The position numbers and the translations under genes are program-made. From NCBI GenBank assembly GCA_900128395.1, contig LT649274.1:1-48905 (forward strand): a stretch of 48,905 nucleotides of DNA, in the 5' to 3' direction. Source of the DNA: Stramenopiles sp. TOSAG23-2. Its lineage: Eukaryota > Sar. Positions 18,812 to 29,641 of this stretch are shown here, in pieces; the stretch's first letter is position 1; every line of letters begins with the position of its first letter. The notes under the pieces are model-generated. The model had not been told where the DNA came from and ran no database searches. It worked only from the letters and a program-made list of their open reading frames with translations.

Positions 18812-19948
18812 ATGTTCCTAACACGCCAATTATTACGTAATAATAATCTTAAGCTCATTTCAAAGAGGAACCAAAAATTTTTCTCATCCACACCGTTTCA
18901 ACATAGTAATACTAACACAAAATTAGTTACAACAACAATTGCTGCTATTGTTGGTGGTGCAGCTGGTATTTCATATTTTACAACGGATGGAAACAATAAC
19001 GGTAATGTATTATTAGCAGAAGATGTAGAGACTTTAACTGCATTATCAAAAAAAGACTTTAAGACATTTCCTGTAGTGAAAAATGAAATCTTATCAAAAG
19101 ATACGAACTTGATAACGTTCAAGTTACCTTCTGAGGAACATACACTTGGATTAACTGTAGCCTCTTGTTTATCTATGTCGGCAGAGATTGATGGTAAAAC
19201 GGTGAATCGCTCATATACACCAATTTCAAGGAGAAATCAACAAGGTACAGCTGAATTTATCATCAAATCTTATCCACCACGTACGGATGGAAAACCAGGC
19301 GGGATGGGAAGACATCTTCGATCATTAAAACCTGGTGATTCCATTAAAATGAAAGGTCCATGGGGTAAATTTGCTTATAATGCAAATGAGTTTGAAGAAG
19401 TTGGTATGATTGCTGGTGGTACTGGTATAACACCAATGTTTCAAATCATTCAGGAAATATTATATAATGAAGATGATAATACAAAAATTAAATTGTTATA
19501 TGGAAACAAAACTACTGACGACATACTAATTAAAGAAAAATTAGATAATTTACAAAAAGAATTTCCAACACGTTTTAATGTTAGTTATACAGTTGATAAA
19601 GCACCATGGTGGTGGCAATTAAGTGGTGAAACTGGATTTGTTACGAAACAAATGGTAGAACGATGTGTATTCAGTGCAAATAATAAACAAAAATTTAAAA
19701 TCTTTGTTTGTGGTCCACAACCAATGGTAAGTTTGTCATCTATTCCTTCTATTTTAATAGATAATGATTTGTATATATAATATAAATATTCTAACATGAT
19801 ATGATATATATTCTTTTGACAATGATTATGATATATAATTATATAGATGAACGCAGTTAGTGGAAAAAAAGCAGGGAGAAAACAAGGAAAGATTGGTGGT
19901 TGTTTGAAAAAAGCTGGATTTACCGAAGAACATGTTTATAAATTTTAA
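18812..19948 (+). CDS. NADH-cytochrome b5 reductase, mitochondrial-type (2 exons)
   Basis: A FAD/NADH oxidoreductase that reduces cytochrome b5. The first 45 residues are basic and Ser-rich (MFLTRQLLRNNNLKL), followed by a Gly/Ala transmembrane segment (TTTIAAIVGGAAGISYF), as in outer-membrane or intermembrane-space forms. FAD-binding motif RSYTPIS, GGMGRHLRSLKPGD, KGPWGKF; NADH-binding GMIAGGTGITPM and FVCGPQPM. Exon 1 ends at 19726 in GTAAGT; exon 2 starts at 19847 with ATGAACGCAGTTAG and ends at a TAA at 19948, giving the typical short tail KKAGFTEEHVYKF. Total length is about 338 residues. The ATG at 18812 is preferred because the presequence follows it; an earlier in-frame ATG at 18698 would add a lysine/tyrosine-rich stretch unlike the family. 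Confidence 0.9.
19727..19846 (+). other. Intron in cytochrome b5 reductase
   Basis: GTAAGT donor, ATATAG acceptor, 120 bp, phase 0. It restores the conserved C-terminal helix after CGPQPM. Read through, the frame would end in a non-conserved tail SLSSIPSILIDNDLYI. Confidence 0.85.
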
Positions 19949-20171
19949 AAAAATCTCACAAATTTGGTTTGATATTGTTCACATTAGTTTTTTTTTGTTG
20001 TGCTTTGAATTGCATAAATTCAAGTTTTTGGAGAAGGTCATTGACAAGTTACGTGCACCAAAAGTACAAAAGCTATGCTTTATTACACCAACAGTTAGAG
20101 AAGAGAGGGGGATTAGGATTTACAACCCGCAGTATTTAAAAAGAAAAAAGATTAAAAAAATATAAATATAT

Positions 20172-20363
20172 ACACTCCCTTATTGCGCACATATATTTAA
20201 CAATAATTATTTTACTCCACCTCCACCCATGGTAATGCTTTTCTATCTTTCGATGAATTTTTCTTACACACTCCCTTATTGCGCACATATATTTAACAAT
20301 AATTATTTTACTCCACCTCCACCCATGGTAATGCTTTTCTATCTTTCGATGAATTTTTCTTAC
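20172..20363. repeat. Perfect 96-bp tandem duplication at the 3' end of RRP36
   Basis: 20172-20267 equals 20268-20363. The right copy encodes the Rrp36 C-terminus and stop; the left copy is downstream of the stop. Confidence 0.95.
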
Positions 20364-21165
20364 GTCGTTTTGACATGTATTTATTTAATTGACCTTGTTC
20401 TTCCAATTCTTTATATTTTTCTTTCAATTCCTCTTCACGTAACATTGATTTTTTCATGAAATATGGTTTTTTACCACTAGCAATTTGATCACGTTCACGT
20501 TTACGTATTTTCTTTTCTAATTCTTTTCGTTTATCAAATTTTTCTTTCGTTACCAGTTCGTTTTTTAATTTGCTCATTTGTTTTGTCAATTTTTCTTTTA
20601 AATAAACATCATTCTTTTTACATTTTTTGATTTTTTTTTTCAGTTCATTAATTTCATCTTCTTTATGTTGTTTTAAAAAGGAATATGCCGTATTCCAATG
20701 TCCAATATTTAATGTACCACTCATAGAATCAAACCGTGGATCCCTTGTTTTACCAGCATAATTCATACCATCTGAATCTTCAACAACTTGCCTAAATCGA
20801 CTGACTTGCCTTTTTGAACTCATCTCCGTTGGTCGATTTTTATTTAAACGCTTATTCTTTTTCTTATTATTATATTCATCCATGTCTATTAATTTATTAG
20901 TTTTTTTATGGTTTGCAATTTTCCGGTTTGTTAATTGTTCTTGAAATGATGGTGCGTCATCTTCCGAGGAGGAGGTATTATATTCATCCATGTCTATTAA
21001 TTTATTAGTTTTTTTATGGTTTGCAATTTTCCGGTTTGTTAATTGTTCTTGAAATGATGGTGCGTCATCTTCCGAGGAGGAGGAGGACGAGGACGAGGAG
21101 GAAGAAGAAGAGGAGGAGGAAGAGGATGATGAATCTGATCTGTTTCTATTCATTGTTTCTCGCAT
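20308..21165 (-). CDS. RRP36: rRNA biogenesis protein Rrp36
   Basis: Rrp36 acts in the nucleolus in early 18S rRNA processing at the SSU processome. Signatures: RPTEMSSKRQVSRFRQV, RDPRFDSMSG, a long Lys/Glu coiled coil, then GKKPYFMKKSMLREEELKEKYKEL and KYMSKRRKKNSSKDRKALPW at the end. The N-terminus has a Ser run and an acidic SSEDDAPSFQEQL segment. That acidic segment occurs twice because of a perfect in-frame 108-bp duplication, so the frame gives 285 residues instead of 249. A second duplication sits at the 3' end around the stop. The start could be the ATG at 21165 or the one four codons later. Confidence 0.9.
   Translation of the reverse strand: MRETMNRNRSDSSSSSSSSSSSSSSSSSSSSEDDAPSFQEQLTNRKIANHKKTNKLIDMDEYNTSSSEDDAPSFQEQLTNRKIANHKKTNKLIDMDEYNNKKKNKRLNKNRPTEMSSKRQVSRFRQVVEDSDGMNYAGKTRDPRFDSMSGTLNIGHWNTAYSFLKQHKEDEINELKKKIKKCKKNDVYLKEKLTKQMSKLKNELVTKEKFDKRKELEKKIRKRERDQIASGKKPYFMKKSMLREEELKEKYKELEEQGQLNKYMSKRRKKNSSKDRKALPWVEVE
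20868..21083. repeat. Perfect 108-bp tandem duplication inside RRP36
   Basis: 20868-20975 equals 20976-21083. In frame, it repeats 36 codons (SSSEDDAPSFQEQL...DMDEYN). Confidence 0.95.
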
Positions 21166-21187
21166 GTGATTTTTATTTTGTTGATTA

Positions 21188-21210
21188 TATCTATCTATCT
21201 ATCTATCTGT
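21188..21210. repeat. TATC microsatellite
   Basis: About five TATC units in the short space upstream of RRP36. Confidence 0.8.
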
Positions 21211-21316
21211 TGATCTATATCTATTTTAATTCTTTCTTTTTTGTTTTAGTAATAGTCATTATGATATATATATATATAATATATATTGTGGTGTAATTTG
21301 TGTGAAAAGGTGTATT

Positions 21317-22931
21317 TTACGCCCCACCCAGCGATTTGTGACTGAAACGCAGTCGGTGATGGTGTGTCCATGCAAAAAAAAGTTATTTTACAGTCTCAGG
21401 CACACACCATTAGCGACTGCGTTTAAAACGCAGTCGAAATGTGGACTGCGTTTAAAACGCAGTCAGTGTGATACTATTTACATGCTGGGCCTGAGGGTGT
21501 AAAATTCCCGCTAGTCTAAAAAAAAATTACTTTATATTTTAAGGTTTTAAGGGTTTTATTTTACACCCTCAGGCCCAGCATGTAAATAGTATCACACTGA
21601 CTGCGTTTTAAACGCAGTCCAACATTTCCCCCATATTTTCAATTGGTAGAACAATACTGCCCTCAACATTACTAATTGTGACTTTAAAGTATAAATTAGA
21701 CACCCTGCTTATTTTTTCTGGTTTTTCCAATTACACCTGAACGGGAATTATTTTGAAAATATTTATATATCCACATATGCATATACTAAGAAGTATATTT
21801 AGAGCAAGAATATAGCATTATAATACCAAAAAAGCAAGTTTTTTTCATAAAATGACAACATAGTTTGTAACTTCAAGTGACCGTTGAAAAAATTATCAGT
21901 GGTAATTACTTTTTAGCATTATTTAGTTGTGATGAATATCAAAAGCAAATGTATAAAAAAGTAACATAAGGTTGAAGCATTTAGTGCTTTTTTTTATCAA
22001 ATTTGAATATGTATGTATGTACTATTTACCGTATTTAGTAATTAGTGGGGGAATAGCATTGATATTTAAGGTGTATTGTAATTAGTATGGAATAGCATGA
22101 GAACTGGTAGAACTGTACATATATATTTTCAAAATAAATGAAAATAAAACAATAAATATATATACTTGTATATCCAAATTGATAAATTACCTTTGTATAT
22201 ATATTATAAGTTGAATGTATGAAAATTTAATCGGACCTTTTTTGTATTCAACAGTTACAAGAAGATACAAAGTATCGTGTTTGTGTTAAAAATATTAGTA
22301 TGGAAATAGCATTAGTGAAATACACATTTAAGAAAACTGGAAAACATTTATTTTAAAAATCAAATTCAAATTCAAATTTAAAAATCAATGCATTATTACA
22401 TATTTGATATGCATTTACACAAGTTTATACAGTGTTTTTTTCAAAATGCTGTATACTAAATTTGTTACAACATGATTTGACAAACGTATATATTTTTATA
22501 TATTTAAGGTATTTTAACGATGCTGTGATGGTGTTAGACAATTTGCAAGAGTTTCTGCTGTTTGTGACTGCGTTAAAAACGCAGTCTCCCATTGTATTCC
22601 AATGTTAAATTCAATTACTTTATAATTTTTTTTTCCATGGACACACCATTAGTGACTGCGTTTTAAATGCAGTGCTGCGTTTTAAACGCAGTCGAGAGTT
22701 GTTGACTGCGTTTTAAACGCAGTCGCTAATGGTGTGTGCCCGCCAGAGAAACAACTATTTTTTAAAGGTAAAGTTATTGTTTTTTAATACATGGAATAGC
22801 ACAAGCGACTGCGTTTTAAACGCAGTCGCTCATGGTGTGTGCCTGAGACTGTAAAATAACTTTTTTTTGCATGGACACACCATCACCGACTGCGTTTTAA
22901 ACGCAGTCACAAATCGCTGGGTGGGGCGTAA
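21317..22931. mobile_element. Non-autonomous inverted-repeat element rich in a 21-base palindrome
   Basis: Left terminus TTACGCCCCACCCAGCG at 21317; its reverse complement ends the element at 22931. The inverted termini extend about 120 bp, including GTGTGTCCATGC, AAGTTATTTTACAGTCTCAG and GCACACACCATTAG. Ten copies of a palindrome with GACTGCG and CGCAGTC arms around a TTTTAAA or TTTAAAA centre lie at 21340, 21415, 21444, 21599, 22566, 22654, 22674, 22704, 22807 and 22888 (some imperfect). The middle has no long open frame. It looks like a large MITE-like element. No clear target-site duplication was found. Confidence 0.75.
21444..21619. repeat. 61-bp inverted repeat with 54-base loop
   Basis: 21444-21504 is the reverse complement of 21559-21619, with a palindrome at the outer end of each arm. 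It could extrude as a long hairpin within the element. Confidence 0.9.
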
Positions 22932-24694
22932 TTTTGGTATTCTAATCACTTTTAAGTATAAATTATGGATGTTTGATAGGTGAAAAGAGGAATCGAACGG
23001 CTTGTAATGAATGCTGTGTCTATAGTAAATATAGAACCCTCATCGAAACATGAAAATAATGGACACATTTTACTATGAGAGGATCTGACAGTTATCACTA
23101 CTGAAAGTGATTGCGGTCTAACAACACCCGCGCGGCTGAAGCCATCGACGGGTGAAGAAGTAGAAAGTAATTGCGGTCTAACAACACCCGCGCGGCTGAA
23201 GCCATCGACGGGTGAAGTAGAACACAAATGCAAATTGAAATACATAATAGGAATATAAAAGATACGAAAAATAAAATTGCGCAATGTATATATATATATA
23301 CATAGATTGTCTACTTGTTTTTGTTGTTCCACTTGTTGAATAGATGCACTGTATTCATCCACACTAGCTTCATTGTAATTTTTAATATTTTCTGTTGTAA
23401 CAAATCTTCCCATGGCATTTCTTTTTCGCAAAATCTAGCATTTCGAAAATGGCGGTCCCATACATGTGTATGGTTGTTCATTTTATCAATATTACCAATT
23501 TTCTCCATAAGCTTATCCAATGGAATGTTACCACCATGTTTAATCCAAAAGATCCTGTACTGTCAAGATGTTGATAAAATATTCCAATATAGAAAATTAT
23601 ATGAACAATCCTTTGTATCTTTTTATCAAACGTTGCAACCTAATGGATACAACAGCGTCAACCCTGATGCCAATCAAATGAAAGTTGATGTTGGAACAGT
23701 TGATGAAAATCGTGATAGTGTAAGAAGGCGAAAAGATACAAAATAAATGAAGGAAAGAAAAAGAAATTGTTAGAATTGAAAAATATGAGGAGAAGGACTA
23801 TACCAAAAAGTCTGTTTATTATGCAGCAAAAAAATAAAAAGAAATTAAGAAAATGGAGTTTCCTCATGGTACATATGAATACAGAGATGAAATACTGGTA
23901 GCAAATATATACCTTGTAGATTAACAAATGAGGAGGCACGGGCAGTAGCAAGAATTCCACAAGTGTGCATAAGACCATATGTTGCTGTGACCTCCCCATA
24001 TTTGGAAGGGATTTGGTTTCATTGGGTGGCTCTAATAAATTGCCACTTGATATCTCTGAAAGTGTGAATACTAGTTTGAGTGATAGTGGAAATGATTCAT
24101 TGGAAACACCCTTGGAACCTAATAATGAAAAACTTGGATCAACAAAAAAACGAGCAGTATCTGCAATTTCCTGGAGAAGTAGTAACTGGAAGAAAACAAA
24201 AAAATCTACCAAAATTTAATACTAAACACAGATACAGAGTTTTAACAACAAAGAATGCAAGGAAGCAAGAAGCTCTCACAGTCAAAGCAGAGTAATAAAA
24301 TATATATACAGTATATATATATTTCTTCTTTTCTATATATATATAATAATTCTTGATCTGGATGCAAGAAACAATATTACAACTATCCCAGATGATTTCA
24401 ATTGCTTGCAATGAATCAAATGGATATGTGGTCACAAGATTATATCAAAACTGTTACAAACAATTTTGAACAAATAAAAAGCAAACATGTCCTAATCCAC
24501 TATTATAATACATCATAGCATTATTATCATATTTAGCACTACACAGCATTGGTTAACATAGATATTCTCATCAAAATAGAAGAAAGACATTTTTTCATTG
24601 AATTCATATATATATATATTTATACACATACAGAGTAATTATATAGAGAGAGACGACAGATAGATTCTTACAGTATCAACAACAGAACAATAAC
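22932..24694. other. Decayed region with short open fragments
   Basis: No intact gene. Minus-strand fragments between 23311 and 23520 (NNHTHVWDRHFRNARF, and in another frame TTENIKNYNEASVDEYSASIQ) and plus-strand fragments near 23640-23745 (NGYNSVNPDANQMKVDVGTVDE) and 23890-24220 (LTNEEARAVARIPQVCIRPYVAV; LGGSNKLPLDISESVNTSLSDSG) look like pieces of former genes with frameshifts and stops. The family is not recognised; a dead transposon or retroelement is possible. Confidence 0.4.
23103..23217. repeat. 55-bp near-perfect direct repeat, period 60
   Basis: 23103-23157 and 23163-23217 differ by one base and are separated by 5 bp. It is unusually GC-rich (ACACCCGCGCGGCTGAAGCC). Read on the minus strand it encodes PVDGFSRAGVVRPQ twice. 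Confidence 0.85.
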
Positions 24695-24747
24695 ATGACA
24701 CATTTACAACGCTTAGTATTGACGGTATTAGATTCAAAAAAAGATGA

Positions 24748-24941
24748 ACAATTTGCACATTATGAAAATAAAGCTGGTTTAGGACGTGTTGCATTAGTTG
24801 CTTGTTTTTTAGCATTTACTGGTGGGATACATTTTATATTATTGACAATTTGCACATTATGAAAATAAAGCTGGTTTAGGACGTGTTGCATTAGTTGCTT
24901 GTTTTTTAGCATTTACTGGTGGGATACATTTTATATTATTG
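24748..24941. repeat. Perfect 97-bp tandem duplication at the 5' end of ICMT
   Basis: 24748-24844 equals 24845-24941, with two bases of microhomology (AC). It shifts the reading frame. Confidence 0.95.
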
Positions 24942-25383
24942 ACCACGTCACTAATAAATGGTACATATAGTATTTTTCAATGGTCTTTTTATATATTAGT
25001 ACTTGTTATATTTCATTTACTTGAATTTTTTTTAACTGCAATGTACAATCCAAGAACATGTACCGCGGATTCGTTCCTTGTAAACCATTCAAAAGCATAT
25101 ACAATAGCAGCATTAGCAAGTTGGTTTGAATTTTGGATGGAATTATATTTTGTTCCAAGTTGGAAAGGTAATTTATGGAATATTTACCTTGGTGGCATTG
25201 TAGTGATCTTGGGTCAATCATGTCGTACATTAGCAATGCATACGTGTGGGAAACATTTTCATCATATTGTACAAATTCAACGTAGTAAAACACATCAATT
25301 AGTGACAAGTGGTTTATATTCAATCTTTCGACATCCATCATATTTTGGTTGGTTTTATTTTAGTGTTGGTACACAAATCTTAC

Positions 25384-25571
25384 TTGGTAATCCATTTTGT
25401 GTGATTGCATATGCATTAGCATCTTGGCAATTTTTTAACGATCGTATCCCATTTGAAGAAATGTGTTTAGAGGAAATTTGGTAATCCATTTTGTGTGATT
25501 GCATATGCATTAGCATCTTGGCAATTTTTTAACGATCGTATCCCATTTGAAGAAATGTGTTTAGAGGAAAT
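25384..25571. repeat. Perfect 94-bp tandem duplication at the 3' end of ICMT
   Basis: 25384-25477 equals 25478-25571. It shifts the reading frame, and a stop follows at 25482. Confidence 0.95.
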
Positions 25572-25891
25572 GTATGGAAAAGAATATGATGAATATAAAA
25601 AGAAAACAATTATTGGTATACCTTTTATTTCGTAAAGCTTAGAGAGTGATGTGCATGGATCGGATTGGTGAAAATTTTCGTTTACCAGGAGTTTTTTAAA
25701 AATTTTTACACACTCCCCTCTCGTTTAAAATATTTTGTTTCAATAATATATGCATACTATTTATTATTATTATTTTACAAACCAATTTGAATGAATAAAA
25801 ATGTCAATAAAAACATTTACTATCTATAAATATATATATAGACATACACATATAAAAATACAAACATATATATATATACATAACCACCACC

Positions 25892-27198
25892 ATGGCCAAT
25901 ACATACAATACACGAATTGCTATAGAAGGTTGTTGCCATGGGGAATTAGATCAAATATATGATGCAGTAAAAAAAGCAAATGAAAATGAGTTAGAACAAT
26001 CGAAAATTGATAATAGACCATATAAAGAAATTGAATTATTAATATGTTGCGGTGATTTCCAAGCTGTTCGAAATCAAACCGATTTAAATTGCATGTCATG
26101 TCCAGTGAAATATAGAAGAATGAATTCGTTTTATAAATATTATTCTGGTGAAAAGAAAGCACCAGTTTTAACTATTTGTATTGGTGGTAACCACGAAGCA
26201 TCAAATCATATGCAAGAATTACCATATGGTGGTTGGGTTGCACCAAATATATTTTATTTAGGTTATGCTGGTGTGATTAATTATCGCGGCTTGCGTATTG
26301 GTGGCTTATCCGGTATCTTTAAGCAACACAATTACATGAAAGGGCATTATGAAACCTATCCATATACACCATCGTCCGTACGAAGTGTGTATCATGTCCG
26401 TCAAGTTGATGTATATAATTTAGCATTATTACCAAAAGAATCAAGGGATATTGATATTTTTTTAAGTCATGATTGGCCACGAGGTATTGCATTATATGGT
26501 AATGTGGATCAATTATTACGTAAAAAACGATTTTTAAAAGATGAAATTTTAAGCAATACACTTGGTAGCATGCCAGCAGAAGCATTGTTGCATGATTTAA
26601 AACCACGATATTGGTTTTCTGCACATATGCATGTGAAATATGCTGCTATTGTTAAACATGAAGAAAATAATACAACTAATAGTAACATCAATATGAGTAA
26701 TAATGATGATGTAAATGAAGTAAAAAAAGAAGAAGAGAAAACGACGAAATTTTTAGCATTAGATAAATGTTTACCAAATCGTAAATTTTTGCAAGTATTG
26801 GATATGACAAGTAGAGAGAATAATACAAACAATACAGTACCAAAATATACTGATGAAATTGTTTGGGATATTGGTTGGCTTGCTGTGATTAAAGGTATGC
26901 ATCATATATCTTCCAGTCCATACAATATGCCAATACAATTACCACCAAGAAATGTTTCAGATGAATTTGTACGTAAAGGATATGAATTTGTGAAAAATAA
27001 ATGTAATGGCGATGATAATAATACCAGTAACAATAATATATTTGTAAAACCATATCAATTTGTTCCAACTGCACCAATGGATCCAAATCCACAAACCATA
27101 CGATTTGGTAGTCCACAAACAGATTATTTATTAAATTTTCTTGAATTGCAACATACATTTACTGTACCAACCTCTGTCAATTATGGACTTCCGATGCG

Positions 27199-27238
<40 letters not shown>

Positions 27239-27424
27239 AATAATTTTCATGAGCATCAAAAGATAATAAAAAAGCAAAATACATTTAATGAACCATTAAC
27301 AACAACAATCAGTAATAACGGTGGTGGGGTAATGATGTCAACAAATAATATCAATAACCATACAGCCGTCATGGTTGAAGATGAAAATGAAATTGATTTA
27401 AGTTTAAGTGATGAAGATGATTGA
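25892..27424 (+). CDS. DBR1: RNA lariat debranching enzyme
   Basis: Cleaves the 2'-5' branch of excised intron lariats in the nucleus. Metallophosphoesterase motifs: [12 protein letters not shown] (residues 8-19) with the conserved Cys/His of Dbr1, [36 protein letters not shown] and WFSAHMHV. The C-terminal Dbr1 domain contains FLALDKC and the region before INWD-like [10 protein letters not shown]. The last third has Asn runs (NNNNNNNNNN at about residue 440) and ends in an acidic LSLSDEDD. Length is 510 residues, typical. The ATG sits in a CCACCATGG context. Its presence is consistent with spliced genes in this genome. Next gene is 185 bp downstream on the same strand. Confidence 0.96.
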
Positions 27425-27608
27425 GAGTATGTGTGTGGGTGTTATTAAAAAATAATAATTTTTGACTGAGATAATAATTATTATATTCATTTTTGTTGAA
27501 TTTTGAATCGATTCTCTCGGTAATATATATATATTAGAAAAGAAATATAACGTACCAAAATACAAAACACAGCAGTATATACATATATACAAATTATACA
27601 ATACAACC

Positions 27609-29525
27609 ATGATATTACATAAACATTTACTCATATACATTGCATTGTTATTATTATTCACAAATGTAATCATCAATGATGTATCTAGTTTGAAAATACC
27701 ATCACGTAATAATAATAATAATAATGAAGGAAAAATCATTCAACAAGTGAATAATTTGGACAATAATAATGAACAACATCCATCTACAGTAAACTGTACT
27801 TGGAAATATTTTACACAACCACTTGATCATTTTTCACCTGGTGTAGTCAATGTAAATGGAGATAATAGTAGTGCTATTGCAACGTTTCAACAACGATATT
27901 GCATATATGATAAATATTTTAACAAGGAAGTAAAGATGAATGGTCCACCACCAAATATATTATTTTACACCGGAAATGAAAGCCCTGTGGAAGAATATAT
28001 TAATCAAACTGGTCTAATGTGGACGTTAGCGCCAAAATTAAATTCATTGGTTGTCTTTGCAGAACATCGTTATTTTGGTGAATCGGTTCCACAACTAAAA
28101 GGTGTACGTAATTGTTTATCATATTGCACAACACAACAAGCATTAGCAGATCATGCATTATTAGTTTTGGAAATTAAAAAAAATTATAACATTCAAAATA
28201 ATAATGCAAAAGTAGTTGCTTTTGGTGGAAGTTATGGTGGAATGTTAGCTTCATGGGCACGAATTAAATATCCAAATGTATTTGATGGTGCAATAGCAGG
28301 TAGTGCACCGATATGGGGATTTCCATTATTAAATCCACCATTAGATGGTGCAACACAAGCTATCACACGTTCAGCATCGAAAGCTGGTGGGGCAACAGAT
28401 CAATGTAAAGAGAATATACGAACAGTATGGCCAATTATTTATGATATTGGAAAAACAGCACTTGGTCGGCAATACTTATCCGAAGTACTAAATTTATGTA
28501 AACCTATGATTTGGATGGAGGATGTCAATGAATATTTACAATATGCACAAGCATTATGGTTTGATTTAGCAGAAGGCGATTATCCATTTCCATCTACATA
28601 TATAACATTTGCAGTTGGACCTGGAAATTATCCATTGCCACCTTGGCCTGTACGAGTAGCATGTGATCAAGGTTTAAATACAGATTATGATATTAAAATA
28701 ACTGGCAATACATCAAATGTTACATATTCAATTGAAATTGATAAAGTTGAAATTGTTGTCAATTGGGATGTTACATCAAGCAATGGGTATTCCATAAATG
28801 CCCTGAAAAAAAGTAAAATTCATACATTATTAACATCAATACAAAAAGCTATTGGTGTATGGTATAATGTTAGTGGTACATTACAATGTTTTGATTTTAG
28901 AAACAACGATGTATTGAAGAAAGAAGATGAGAAGAAGAAAATGAAAATGAAAACTGTCAAGGAAAACAAGGCAGTAATGGATGTAGTAGTGGATGTGAAT
29001 AATAATAATGACGATGATGATAATATATGTACTAGTAATGGAATACCAGGTAATGCTGCATATTGGAATGTAATTTGTTGTAATGAAAATTTAAATTTAG
29101 TCAATACAGTCGTACAAGGTGTTGGTAATGATATGTATTGGCCACCAAATGTGAAACGTAATTATACATATGATAGTGTAGTCAATGCTCCAAATTCATG
29201 GTTAAATACATGTAATGAATATTATGATAGTATTGGTTTATATGGTGTTTCAAAATTTCATGATAACTATGCACATTGGGATACTATGTATTATGGTGGA
29301 AAAGATATTACAAGTGCAAGCAATATTGTATTTAGTAATGGTTTATTAGATCCATGGAGTAGTGCTGGTGTATTGCAGAATTTAAGTGATACATTATTAG
29401 CAGTTATTATTGATTTAGGTGGACATCATTTGGATTTGTTTTTTCCAACTAAAAATGATCCTGAATCCGTGATTAAAGCAAGGGAAATTGAAGAGCAAGA
29501 GATAAGAAAATGGATTGGTCAGTAA
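27609..29525 (+). CDS. Serine carboxypeptidase S28 family (Pro-X carboxypeptidase / DPP7-like)
   Basis: A secreted or lysosomal/vacuolar peptidase that cleaves near proline. Signal peptide in the first 25 residues (MILHKHLLIYIALLLLFTNV). Family start WKYFTQPLDHFSP, then ILFYTGNESPVEEY, FAEHRYFGES, the nucleophile motif GGSYGGMLASW, the catalytic Asp in SNGLLDPWSSAG and His in LGGHHLDLFFP. Length is 638 residues against about 490-510 for typical members. The excess is an Asn-rich N-terminal segment and a low-complexity Lys/Asp/Asn insertion at about residues 440-475. Several N-glycosylation sites (NVT, NVS, NLS) agree with secretion. Confidence 0.95.
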   Translation: MILHKHLLIYIALLLLFTNVIINDVSSLKIPSRNNNNNNEGKIIQQVNNLDNNNEQHPSTVNCTWKYFTQPLDHFSPGVVNVNGDNSSAIATFQQRYCIYDKYFNKEVKMNGPPPNILFYTGNESPVEEYINQTGLMWTLAPKLNSLVVFAEHRYFGESVPQLKGVRNCLSYCTTQQALADHALLVLEIKKNYNIQNNNAKVVAFGGSYGGMLASWARIKYPNVFDGAIAGSAPIWGFPLLNPPLDGATQAITRSASKAGGATDQCKENIRTVWPIIYDIGKTALGRQYLSEVLNLCKPMIWMEDVNEYLQYAQALWFDLAEGDYPFPSTYITFAVGPGNYPLPPWPVRVACDQGLNTDYDIKITGNTSNVTYSIEIDKVEIVVNWDVTSSNGYSINALKKSKIHTLLTSIQKAIGVWYNVSGTLQCFDFRNNDVLKKEDEKKKMKMKTVKENKAVMDVVVDVNNNNDDDDNICTSNGIPGNAAYWNVICCNENLNLVNTVVQGVGNDMYWPPNVKRNYTYDSVVNAPNSWLNTCNEYYDSIGLYGVSKFHDNYAHWDTMYYGGKDITSASNIVFSNGLLDPWSSAGVLQNLSDTLLAVIIDLGGHHLDLFFPTKNDPESVIKAREIEEQEIRKWIGQ

Positions 29526-29641
29526 AAATTATGAACCAAGGGAGGAGTCGGTGTGGACACCAAAACAGGATACGCTCTTATTAAAAATATATTAGAGATA
29601 ATAATATCTATTTTATACACAGCTGTATTCGTCAAAAAAGT

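Larger units (their letters stand above)
24695..25635 (+). pseudogene. Protein-S-isoprenylcysteine O-methyltransferase, frame broken by two duplications
   Basis: ICMT is an ER multi-spanning enzyme that methylates the prenylated C-terminal cysteine of CaaX proteins. The core is clear: HSKAYTIAALASWFEFWMELYF, GLYSIFRHPSYFGWFYFSVGTQILLGNP, FNDRIPFEE and the C-terminal EYKKKTIIGIPFIS. Start ATG at 24695 (MTHLQRLVL). A perfect 97-bp duplication after about 50 codons and a perfect 94-bp duplication near the 3' end each shift the frame by +1. With one copy of each counted, the gene is 249 codons plus stop, the normal size for the family. So either the assembly is wrong here and the gene is intact, or the locus is a recent pseudogene. 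The longest open frame as written is 24939-25484. Confidence 0.9.

Noticed and set aside
19932-20165. Open stretch after cytochrome b5 reductase as a gene
   Set aside because: It begins inside exon 2 in another frame and has no recognisable domain.
21340-22908. Palindrome series as a CRISPR array
   Set aside because: Spacing is irregular, copies lie in an inverted-repeat element, and the genes around are eukaryotic.
24748-24941. The near-100-bp duplications as introns created by tandem duplication
   Set aside because: Intron gain by duplication needs AG|GT inside the repeated unit on the coding strand. I found none in the ICMT, SGNH hydrolase or RRP36 units checked.
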